Shown here in pieces: positions 1 to 10,600 of a stretch of DNA of 64,000 nucleotides. The translations under genes and the position numbers were made by a program. Source of the DNA: Rhynchonema sp. JSB1_4 (Eukaryota > Nematoda > Chromadorea > Monhysterida > Xyalidae); the NCBI GenBank assembly GCA_030248065.1, contig JASAMV010006671.1:62001-126000 (forward strand), given 5' to 3'. The notes beneath the pieces were generated by a model that worked only from the letters and a program-made list of their open reading frames with translations, was not told where the DNA came from and did no database searches. The number at the start of each line of letters is the position of its first letter. Within the stretch, counting starts at the first letter, position 1.

Positions 1-183
1 AGATAGATGAATTTGGGGGGGACCCCCCCCACCCCCCCCCCCCCCCCCCCAAGCCCCAAGTACTACCCTGCACAGAAGTGACGTTCTTGTAACCCTTATT
101 TTTCAACGTTCTGGAGGTTCGTCATTGCTGAATCATAGTTTTTTGCTGCTAAAAATTAGCAAAAATTTCTGCATCGTCTGCTC

Positions 184-629
184 CAGTGACCAGTGCTGTG
201 GCTACTTTTGCGGGGCGGGTAGGGTACATAGGTGGAAAAAATCGGGGCGGGTAGGGGGGTAGTGTACCTGGGATTTTGGGGGGGGGATCCGGTTTGGGGG
301 GGGGGGAGGGGGGAAGATTTTTCGGGGCGGGTAGGGTACAACACAAGTTTTTTCGGGTGCCTGTTTTTATGTACTAAAAAGTGCATATATCGCGCGCAGC
401 GCGAGATTTTTTGCACTTTTTAGGGTTTTCGGTCGAAATTTGGGCATTTTTGACCGAAAAATGGGGCATTTTGGGGGTAAAAATCGGGGCGGGTAGGGTA
501 CCAGGGCGGGGCGGGTAGGGGTAGGGTACCAGAGCGGGGCGGGTAGGGGGGTAGCGTACCAGGCCGGGGCGGGTAGGGTACCATTGGGGGGCCCCCCCCC
601 CCCCCCCCCCCCCCCCAGCCACAGCACTG
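184..629. mobile_element. hAT-like MITE with GGGCGGGTAGGGTA-rich interior
   Basis: The ends carry inverted repeats: CAGTGACCAGTGCTGTGGCT on the left, AGCCACAGCACTG on the right (the left end has an extra seven bases). It is flanked by a direct repeat GTCTGCTC at 176-183 and 630-637. An 8-bp target duplication with CAGTG termini is typical of hAT elements. The interior repeats a GGGCGGGTAGGGTACC motif many times and ends in a poly-C tract. There is no transposase, so the element is non-autonomous. Confidence 0.75.
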
Positions 630-1403
630 GTCTGCTCAAAGGTCGCAATCGGGCCGGGAAGGGCTGGACCGCGATTTTGGGCTTTTGGTTCGGGCCGGGC
701 CGGAGATTTGGATGCTCAGGTACCATTGTGACCTCTGCCTCTGCCAGAGTTAGGAAAAAAATTTTTCCTCATTTTCTGTCCGAAAAGGAAAAAAGGAAAT
801 ATTTCCTTCTTTTCCTTTTTTTCCGACCATTTTTTCCGAAATTATATCGTAATGGCATCTAAGAAAAACAACATTTTCTGAACATTTTGTCGACACGGTG
901 ACATTCTGGCGAGCCATTGAGCTGAAAACAAGACAGTTCGGTTGTGAACATTTGGATGGAAATAATATATTTTGAGAATAGTCAACCTCGAAAGACGGCA
1001 TTGTAGCAGAGAGAGACCGGTTTTTCTCAATTTCAGTTTCAGTTGCCGTATTCCCTAAAATACAAGGGGGCGTTGTATTGTATTTTTTCACTGACCCAGA
1101 GGTCGCAATCGGGCCGGCCCGAGCTCGGGTGTTTTTGGGTATAAATCTGCAGTAAAAGACTTTTATATACCGTATTGGGACAATCTCTTTTAATTGTCTG
1201 TGGAGGAACGTTTTTACCGAGTGAGCACCATTTTTTGGAAAAAAATGCTCGTTTTTTTTCTTTTTTCCTCGATTACCATTTTTTTCATTTTTTTGTTTCC
1301 TTTTTTTGATTGCCATTTTTTTCCTCGAAAAAAATGAAATATTTTTTTTCATTTTTTTTCTTACTATCTCTGGCCTCTGCTGCTGCATAAAAATTGGTAG
1401 CTA
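630..1403. other. Non-coding, low complexity, transposon-end remnants
   Basis: No gene is visible. The motif AGGTCGCAATCGGGCCGG occurs near 639 and again at 1100. An imperfect inverted partner (ATTGTGACCTCTG) lies at 725-737, suggesting a ~100-bp GC-rich element. 1240-1360 is a T-rich run of degenerate poly-T blocks. GCCGTATTCCCTAAAATAC near 1040 recurs inverted near 7300, so it belongs to a dispersed repeat. Confidence 0.5.
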
Positions 1404-2326
1404 GACACTTGTTGACATGTCAACAACTGTCCTATACGCAGCGGTGAAATGCATAGTTGTTGACACACGCAAAGACATAAATAACACGTGTGTCAACAAC
1501 TATGCTCTACCACGCTGCGTATAGGACAGTTGTTGACATAAAGACAAAAAAGACAAAAATAATTGGATGTCAACAACTATGCATTACCACGCTGCGTATA
1601 GGACAGTTGTTGACATAAAGACAAAAATAAAGTTTAAACTTTAATAATGTTCTTTTTCTTTATCTGAGCATGCATGAAAGGAGGCCCCCCAAAGCGAGCC
1701 CAAAAAACTAACTTGTTTCAGGTTTGAAGTGGTGTTGAAATCCTGGTTAAGGTATGCAAACTCTTCATTGCATGTTTACTGGGCAAGGTGTACCAGCAAC
1801 CCGGCAAGGTTGTTCCCGAAACTGTATTGGGTAAGCGTGGGAGGCATCTTTCACCCATCTTTGGCAGCAACTAACTGAAATCCCGCGGCGGTTTGAGTTA
1901 AACACCTCGTATTTTCTCTGATCTGTTCCTTTCAGGCACAGGAAGACGTGCACATCAGACGGCGGCAGTTCAAAATTTATAGAATAACTCACTCTCAAAA
2001 TTTGTTTTGCAAGGAAAATATTTTACGATGTTTGTCAGGTGCGCGTGCGATCGCATTTGCGTTCTTCACATGTTGTTCACCTGGCCGAACTGTCTCTGCT
2101 CCAATCCGTGCACAGTTGTTGACACCCAACTATTTTTGTCTTTATGTCAACAACTGTCCTATACGCAGCGTGGTAATGCATAGTTGTTGACATCCAATTA
2201 TTTTTGTCTTTTTTGTCTTTATGTCAACAACTGTCCTATACGCAGCGTGGTAGTGCATAGTTGTTGACACGAAAGACATTAAAGACAAAAAAGACATTTA
2301 TTATTTTTGTCTTTGTCAACAAGTGT
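1404..2326. mobile_element. Palindromic non-autonomous element with internal mirror units
   Basis: The outer ends are GACACTTGTTGACA at 1404 and its reverse complement ending at 2326. Inside are ~48-bp units, each starting TGTCAACAACT and ending AGTTGTTGACA around a core with CTATACGCAGCGTGG. Units lie near 1418-1465, 1491-1539 and 1568-1615, then near 2145-2192 and 2222-2269. Most left-half units are inverted relative to the right half, so the whole forms a large hairpin. I see no clear target duplication and no open reading frame of interest in the middle. Confidence 0.6.
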
Positions 2327-2523
2327 CCACATGCCTAAAAATTCTACTTCTCTTTTTATTCCCTGCGGAGGATTCTCCATTCCCTTCCTTTTCGTCGTTG
2401 ACTCAAAAACCGTTTGATCCAGCCCGATGTCGTGATCAAGCTTGATCATGTTGTTCACCTCCATTTCTAAATTCCACTAAATTCAAAAAAATTACAAAGT
2501 GGATTTTTTTTCATTTGTACTGA

Positions 2524-5500
2524 ATGCATTCCAGTGATCAGGAAAAGGAGTTGAAAAAGCTCAAGCCGTTACACGTCAAGAATATCATCATGCAATTTTT
2601 ACAAAAAAAGAACCGCGACGTTACTGTTGGCAATCCGTTCGGTAGGTCGACCCTTATGTATATTTGTGTATTTTCTTGTAAAAATTTATTTCTTGCCCAT
2701 TTTCACCATACGTCCGACAGGTTCACGACAAGTGGTCGACAAAGCAAGTAAAAATGCGCAAAAGGACGACATGGGAGCGAAGCAGTTGCACGGAGCGCTC
2801 AGTTTCAAACTCGTTATCATGCTCTGCGGCACACTGTCGATCACCGTGTCTTTAATCCTTTTGATTCAGGTACATGCATATGCTGCTTTTCAGCTTTGTA
2901 AACTGTATCCGCTGAAATAAATGCAATTCTTCAGGCCGTTTATGCCATCCTCGGGCTCGATAGTCAGTTGCAGAAAATTACGCACTACTCAGGTTATAAT
3001 ATTCACCATCGGTATCACGCTTCAAGAACAGATCGACTTGGATCTGTGCTGGTCACGTGACTTTGTTGTGCTATCATTACTGACTTGATCAGCTTTGACC
3101 ATCGTAAAGGTTGTTCCCGAAATCTAAAATAAGCAACTTTTACGCTCGTCGAATTGATGGCATCAGCAAACCACTACTATCCAGAGCAAAAAAGGCACGG
3201 CACATGAGCAAATCATGTCGCCAGGCTTGAATGAAGTTTTGCAGTTCATCACAACGACGAAGTGTTGTCGACGATTTTCCTGACGGGTCTGCGTCCGATG
3301 GTGTTGGCGTGCGGCACGTTGGGATTCATGGGCGCAGCCGTGCACTTTGGCAACACTGTGTGGGCGTTGGAGCAGCAAATCGACGCAGTCAGTTTGATTC
3401 GCGCCGTGATCGGTCGGTTCCATCTCTAAAATTCAGTTTCTTGAATTAAGAGACTGAAAGTAAATTCCATGATGTTTCACAGCGGTGAATGTGATGCTCG
3501 GCATTTTCTCACTGACGCTCAGTCCGTGGCCGATGGTGATGTACTTTGACCTCAAGAACTACGACTGGAACAAGGGCGGCGTTGAGAAGCACGATAAATT
3601 TGTCGCAGGTGTGCAGTTTTTATTGACATTTTTTATGCTCCAGTTGACTGCTTTTTCCAATGTGGAAGCACGTGTGAATCTGTTTCATTAAGTTTCTCCC
3701 ATCCTCAGCCCTGATCGCTGCTTCCATGGACTCGCGCCGTGCCGTAGACCCGAATCCGCAACAGCACGGCGAAGATTTCCTCACCCAAATGCAAAAGAAA
3801 TACGATTGTTGCGGACTGTTCGACTCGTCCGACTGGTGGCAGCACAACAGACCGTTGCCGGAGGTATGATAATGCCTGGGGTGTGCCCATCATCACAGTA
3901 ATTGTCTTCCCATCAGAAACGTTTCACGTGCTGTGGCTCAATCGCAATGAATATGCTCTTAAATCATATTAGCAATCTGAATTTTACTGCAATGTGTGTT
4001 TTTTTTTCAATTTCGACCTGCATTCAGCGTCGGAGTCTTGGGTGTACCAGCTCAATGCGCAGTGAGGCAGCGCTCTGTGTCTTGAGCCGCACGCGACTGA
4101 AAGAGACATTGCGCTCACTTTTCCACCGCCAATTATATCCTGATGTTTCAGTCGACAGCCCTGTTCCTTGGCCAGATGATGGGTGATAGTGAGCCACGAA
4201 ACATGTCGATGCCCTTACAGTGGATGTGCGATTGCACGCAGTGGAAATGGAAAAACAAAAAGGGTGAACCGCGTATCAAGATGTGTCTCGTGCCAAATAG
4301 TTGCTGCTCACGGCAGTACTACGGCCGTTGTGAACGCGACGAAAACAGCTATTGTGATGAAAAGCAATCGGTTAATCTTGAAAAGCTTTTTTCGGTTAAT
4401 CTATGGTGGTGTGTGCTAACGGTCTTAAAATGGTAGTTCCACTCAAGTATGAGTTGGTCCCAAAAAGTAGCTCATGTTGGTTTGCTTACATTTCAGCTTG
4501 GTAACTCAGGGAACGAGAAATCGTAATTTTTGATTTTCAAAATTTCCTCAAATTGTATGCTGATGCTGCCCAAAACCTGAACGAAAGAAAAAAAGTAGAA
4601 TTTTTTAACATCTGAAGAGTGATTGACATGATATGTGGACATAATTTTTAATTTTCTGAGCTTAGTTTTTTGCAAAATCATACTTTAACATAATTTTTTA
4701 CATTTGTTTCTGGTCACCCCCATTCTTGGCTCATTTTCGCTTGGTCAAGCTGTTGAGCGGGAGTTTGGTATTGGCGTTCATATCTCGTATTGATACCAAT
4801 TTGGCCACTGGTCAGACAGACCACTGTTTGAGAGATCAACTTGCATCTGAGCGGAGCTATCCCCCTTTGGGTGTGTTCACCACAACACTATTTTTTAGCA
4901 AATGGGAGCGATGACCAACAAGGAGTTGAACATTTGCTGTGAAGAGCACTATAAAGACCCGCACAGTCGAGATAAGTATCCGTGCTGTCAGAGGGAGTTG
5001 TTGAACATGAATCCGCCATGTGGCGTGATTGTGTCGGAACTCAAAGACACCGAGCGGTCTGATGTCAAGGATGCGTGCACCAAAGGCAGACTCACCTCAG
5101 GTGGCTTGTGGATTTAGAATTAAGTGTTCGGCCAATTAAGATACTTTGTTTTCAGACACTTTGACAAAGATCTTCGGCCACGAACAATACTTGATGAACG
5201 TGACGAAACATTTGCACGAGTCGAAAAGCATCAAGAAGCGATCATGTCTGGCGGTGAGCTGACCAGTTTAGAGCATGATTTCGGAAAATGCGGAATTGAT
5301 TCGGATCTTTATAGAATCTAGAGAACATGTCGCAATAAATCATGGTTTGAGCAAACCGCAAAAACACTGTATATGTATTTAGGCCATCTTCGGCACGTTC
5401 CGTGACAAGTGTTTGCAAATGATCGTCACAACGGCAGCGTTGATCCCTTTCGTCGCTTTTCTTACCGTTGTCTGGTTGTGGGTGTTGATCGTCGCTGAAA

Positions 5501-5562
5501 ACAAGGCACACGACATGCACGAAGAATTGAAAACGAAAACGATGGACAAGAAAACAAAATGA
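2524..5562 (+). CDS. Tetraspanin family membrane protein (10 exons, ~490 aa)
   Basis: Exons in consistent phase: 2524-2641, 2721-2869, 2935-2992, 3245-3412, 3483-3608, 3709-3863, 4152-4370, 4899-5100, 5156-5253, 5383-5562. All introns are GT-AG. Four hydrophobic segments fit the tetraspanin plan: TM1 around SFKLVIMLCGTLSITVSLIL, TM2 around MVLACGTLGFMGAAVHF, TM3 around VNVMLGIFSLTLSPWPMVM, and TM4 after MIVTTAALIPFVAFL. The large extracellular loop has the diagnostic CCG (YDCCGLFDSSDW) plus several CC pairs. The loop is unusually long, so the protein is about twice the ~250 aa typical of the family. Tetraspanins organise membrane protein complexes; the partner here is unknown. The lysine-rich C-terminal tail ends KTKTMDKKTK. 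Start is the first ATG of the open first exon; an upstream exon cannot be excluded. Confidence 0.85.
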
Positions 5563-6029
5563 TTCTGAATGGGTTTCGTATTCCTATGTGCACCTGAATC
5601 ATGTCATGCATTCCTATTTCTGTGCTTGCATTGTCTTGCACAACACTGTGTGAGTATAGGCATAAAAGAAAATTCTGAACTGCAGAAGCTGGAATGAAGG
5701 CGTATAAGAGCAGTCCATAGCAACAAAATCATTCCCTGGCCTTAAAAGGTTTGTTCATCAAAAACTCATACACGCGCGGCTGTGCTCGCATTCGGCATTA
5801 GAAAGGGTTCTTGACTAAGTGTCTGATCATTTAAAGCCAGTGCTCAGGCCAACGTCCAGTAATCTCCTTCGTCATTGAACCCTAGCTGAAGTTTCAAAGA
5901 CAAATGCACATGCGTATAGCTCATAGCTGTCATTGTCTGGAATTTATCGTTCTCGTGGAGCCTAACAAACACAATGAACGACATCGTCCTCCACTATCAA
6001 AAGTAAGAGACCGCTGCATTGATTTTTTA
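5563..6029. other. Tetraspanin 3' flank, nothing recognised
   Basis: Non-coding sequence between the tetraspanin stop and a MITE. No RNA gene or repeat structure is apparent. Confidence 0.4.
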
Positions 6030-6037
6030 TTAGGAGA

Positions 6038-6880
6038 CAGAGATCGGAAACGGGCCGGGTAAAGTCGGCCCGGCCCGGCCCGGTCGGCGAAAAGTCCGGC
6101 CCGGCCCGGCCCGGCCCGGTGGAGGGCTGCAGGTCGGCCCGGCCCGGCCCGTTTTGGCTTGAGGTCGGCCCGGCCCGGCCCGGTCAGCCAATTTTCAAGG
6201 GCTGAAAACTAAAAAAGTCCAAAAAGCTGAACAAAATTCGAAAATTTTCTGCAGAATACTTGTTTTCACTGGTTGGTACAGCTGGGGCTGGGGGGAAGGG
6301 TAGGTAGGTAGATTGACGCGCCATCGATGCAGTACGTAAGTCGCCGCCCCGGTTGGTACTGTATGGAATAATTTTTGCTCAAAATGGTTTAAAATCGGTA
6401 TTTTTCACTCCATATAGGCGAAAAATCGCGCGTGACGCGCGAAATTAGCGCTTAAGAGTATATTCTCATCAATATGTAGACATAAATTCCCGGACGACTC
6501 CCCCCAGCTCGGCCGGTCGGTACTACAGTAGGTAGGTTGATTGCAGGCAGGCTTTTTTGGTACAGTAGGTTGATTGCTGCAAAGCAAAGGCCTGGGTATG
6601 GGTAGCTAGCTACTGCTTCTTTCTTCAAAACGATGACTGAAAAGATCAAGAACTAGGAAATGTTATTGCGCGAAGCGCAAAAATTTTGAAAATTTTGGTT
6701 CAAAAAATGGTAATTTCGTTCAAATTTAGGCATACCGGGCCGGACCGGGCCGGGCTGCTTGGCCCGGCCCGGTCCCCCCAAATCTCCGGCCCGGCCCGGC
6801 CCGGCCCGGTCGACCAACTCCAAAATCGCGGCCCGGCCCGGGTACCGGGCCGGGCCGGGCCGGCCCGTTTCCGATCTCTG
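6038..6880. mobile_element. hAT-like MITE with GGCCCGGCCC interior, perfect 8-bp TSD
   Basis: Terminal inverted repeats are CAGAGATCGGAAACGGGCC at 6038 and its exact reverse complement ending at 6880. The direct repeat TTAGGAGA flanks both sides (6030-6037 and 6881-6888). Subterminal zones on both sides are runs of CCGGCCCGG-type motifs. The CAGAG ends and 8-bp duplication identify a non-autonomous hAT-type element of 843 bp. The centre has no transposase reading frame. Confidence 0.85.
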
Positions 6881-6888
6881 TTAGGAGA

Positions 6889-7609
6889 TAAAAATCTTTG
6901 GAAAATCATCCAGGTGCCCTTGATCATCAGGTTTAACCGTTACACGCAGCTGGCTGTGTGTGCATTAATTAATACACGTGTGTGTACCTTTTTAAGGCAA
7001 AAATCGGTGTTTTTCCACCTTATCCAAAAAGCGCGCAAACCCACCCATAATACCTATTTTTAGGCGATTTTCGGCGAAAATTTGAAAAAAGTACTATTTT
7101 TACCTCATTTTTTGGCCAAAATTGTATCACAAAAACGGTGTTTTTTCGCGTTTTTGGGTGACCAAAATCATACCTCTCACGCTTCCGGTTCCAACCCCGC
7201 ATCATACTTACCTCCCACACATGGGCCTGCCACTACACTGCACTGACCCCTTTTAGGGGGGCTGTATTTTTGGGGGGCTCTATTTTTTTGGGAGGGGGCT
7301 CCATTTTAGGGAATACGGTACCTAATATCTTGATTTTTGTTAAGTTTTCACAAGTCATCGACATCCGAGAATTCGATACGACTTTGATGTTGAAAATGTC
7401 GTGTCGAAAATTTTCGACATTATCAATCGCATCGTTTTCGACATTATGTCGGGTGATGTCGAATTTTTTCAAACCCAATGTCCATGTCGATTTGAATAAA
7501 ATTTGAGTTTGAATTTCAGGAATCGGTCGAGCCCAGTCAAGTCGACAAAAGGAGCTGATTTTATTGAGTGAAGAGTGAGCACTTTGTGCTTGTTCGCCTC
7601 GCAATTTCG
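6889..7609. other. Intergenic, repeat-derived, no gene seen
   Basis: A fragment at about 7240-7320 (GACCCCTTTTAGGGGGGCTG to TTTTAGGGAATACGG) is an inverted relative of sequence near 1040-1095, so it is a dispersed repeat. The rest, up to the NCOA5-like start, shows no coding potential. Confidence 0.4.
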
Positions 7610-10600
7610 ATGATGACGGATCCAACGCGCAGCAACGACGCACGAATGGTGGCGGCCCGGGTTTTCATTGGCAATTTGCCATCGGACAAAGTTACCAAGG
7701 AGGATTTATCGATGGTCTACGGGAAATATGGCAAAATATTGGGTTGGTTGTTGTCAGATTGGACGTTCGGCTTCGGCAGAACGTTCAGTTTTATGATTAA
7801 CTCAACAGCCTTCTGATTAACGCCTGATTAGCCTTCTATTAGCTGTGTTTTCACATCAGTGTAGTTCCTGGCGGAAGGGGGAGTCCCCCCTCGGGTGCGA
7901 TCTCCCCCAATTTTTTGCCTAAAACAGGCATTTTTAGGCCAAAAAATGTGGATTTTCATTTCAATATTCTCAAAAGTAGCCAAAATACCCTTTTTATGAA
8001 GAATTTTTCCAAAAAGGGGCAAAATAGGTCAAATTTTCTACCTAAAAAGTGACTTTTTCCTGAATTTGGCTCTTCCCCCTTCCCCCCTCGGGGGTGGGTA
8101 CAGCAAGTCAGCTGTAATTTTAACGGTAATTTCTTCTGGAAATTTATCAGACTCCGGTCCGGACAGCGGTTTTCCGTTTTTACTACGAAAAATGGTTTTT
8201 TAGTGGGCGGGTCCCACGGGCCGACGGGCCCTGTGGTGGGGGCTCGATTTTCGACCTTCAGATCGGGTTTGGGAGGAGGTAGAAAACGCCCGACATCGAG
8301 CTTCATGAAAAAATTACCTCTTTTCGTCAAAAAGTCCGTACTCCTCGCAACTCTAAGGCATGAAGTTGATCAGTGCTGCTCAGATCGAGACCTGTCCCGA
8401 TTGGAGACCTCTCCGGAGTCCGAGCCAGCAGAAGTGGGGAATCTTCTTACGGTTGCACATCTCCTCTTAGTCTTGTTGTTTTCTTCCAGGAGTGTCCGTT
8501 CTTCGTGGTTTCGCGTTCGTTCAATTCGAAGAGATTCCGAGCGCAATCGCAGCAGTCAACGGCGAACGAGGATCGATGATGCATGGAGTTCGAATTGGTA
8601 CAATCAGCATTGCTTGTTGTTTTCGCTATTTCTCTCTGTGTTTTGTTACTTTCTTATTACCTGTTTTGTCCCACATTAAAAGACCACTTTTTTCTTGCCA
8701 GATGTGCGATTAGCATCAGAGGGCCGTCGTGCGCCCGTCGTGCAACCAACTGCGATCGACAATCGAGCCTTTACCGCGACAGGTCCTGCTGGCACATTCA
8801 GGTCAATTTTTTTATCGATTCAACTGACAACGTTTGTTGCCCAGTTCTCTTTATTTATTCTATTACAGGCCTGTAATCAGTTTTGTGCTGCTTGGTGCTT
8901 GGTCATGTGTAGGGTTAGAGGTCGGGGGGTACCCGACAGCCGACACCCGACATCTGGAAGTACCCGACACCCGACATCTGACAAAAAAGCCGACACCCGA
9001 CACCCGACAGTTGCAAAAAAAACCCGACACCCGACACCTAGTTTTTGAAAAAAACCCGACACCCGACATCTGTTTTTGGACCAAAAACAGGCAAATTTTT
9101 GCTCATTTGCATCATTAGTGAAATTTTTTGGCTCAAGTTACTGAATTCAAGTATTTTCGCACGAAATAAACACCAAAATGTCACATTCTGCGTCTTCGGA
9201 AATATTTGGTTCGAAGAAAATTTTCTCTCAAAATTCTTCTCTCAACAAAACTGATGTTTTGAACCGTAAGTGTCGGGTGTCGGCTGTCGGGTGTCGGGTC
9301 CCAAAAAAACCGACACCCGACATCTGGAGGTACCCGACACCCGACACCTACACTTTTTTGACACCCGGCGCCCGACACCCGACATCTCTCTAACCCTAGT
9401 CATGTGAAATGTTTCCATTGAGTTATTTTTTACCTTATTTATGCTTTACTGTTGCCCACTGCTTTCGGCCAGCACACACGGCAAAAATGCTAAATCCTAA
9501 CCGAAGCATCATGAATTCTGAAAAACGAAATGCAAAAAGTCACGATGTGTGTGACCAAGACCGGAACCGCGCCACCTAAACATACAAGTTTGCCATTCCG
9601 TCTGTTATGGTGTGCATTCTCATGCAATCTTTCAGCGATTCGCCATTCCCCGTGCCCACGTATCCGCATTTGGTGCCGACCGCGACTGGCACCGTGCCAA
9701 TCGTTCCGGCATCGGCGGCGGTAATCGACCCACATTCACTGCCATTCGATAGTCCCGATCGATTTGGATCACAACAACAACAACGATCTGGCTATGATTC
9801 ACAATCACAGGTACCGGTACGGAACTGGCGGTATTGGTCTAAACCCACTATACGGTACGAGCTTCACCAGTACCCAGTTGCAGACCGCAACCCCGTCACG
9901 TGATCGCGACTACGATTATCGGGCCGATCGGGACAGGCGACGCCCGGACTACGACAGGGACCGCAGTGATGAGAGGGATAGACGGGACCGATATGACGCG
10001 AGGGACAGGAATGGCGAGTATGATGACAGAAGCAGGTCAGGTTGTTGCAATTTTCCTTTTTTTCATTTTTTTTGTGCAATATGTTATGAAACTGTAAGTA
10101 AATTTTGTGTGCAGACGCGGTGATCGAGAGCGCGACCGAGATCGCCATCAGGACAGTTCGTATCGGTCGTCACGTGAACGCGACAGTCGATCCGATAGGG
10201 AGAATGTCAATGGTAAAATTGACTATTTTTATATCATTTTTGAGAGCCTTTTTGCTGTGTCGACGGTGAAAAAATAATTGCGATCCAGGAGGACTCGAAC
10301 CCTCGACCTTCGGATAACATCACCGGTGCTCTACCAACAAAACACAATAAATCATGACATTTTTACTTTTTCGCACAATTATTTATAATTGTCCAACAGC
10401 CAATGCAGCGCCGCCACTCCCACAAGCTGCAGCGACGGCGAAAACTACGGACGTCGGTGTGGAACGACCATATGACGCGATCATACTTGTGGTCGATAAG
10501 GCTGATCGGTTGGTCACTTGTGGTTTATTGTTATGAAACAGGGAACGCAGTTGTCGCACTTAGTTGGTAACCATTTGCTAATTGCAAATTCTTCTGAATT

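Noticed and set aside
3172..3244. Coding-looking stretch QTTTIQSKKG before tetraspanin exon 4
   Set aside because: It would shift the frame. Splicing 2992 to 3245 keeps phase and continues TM2.
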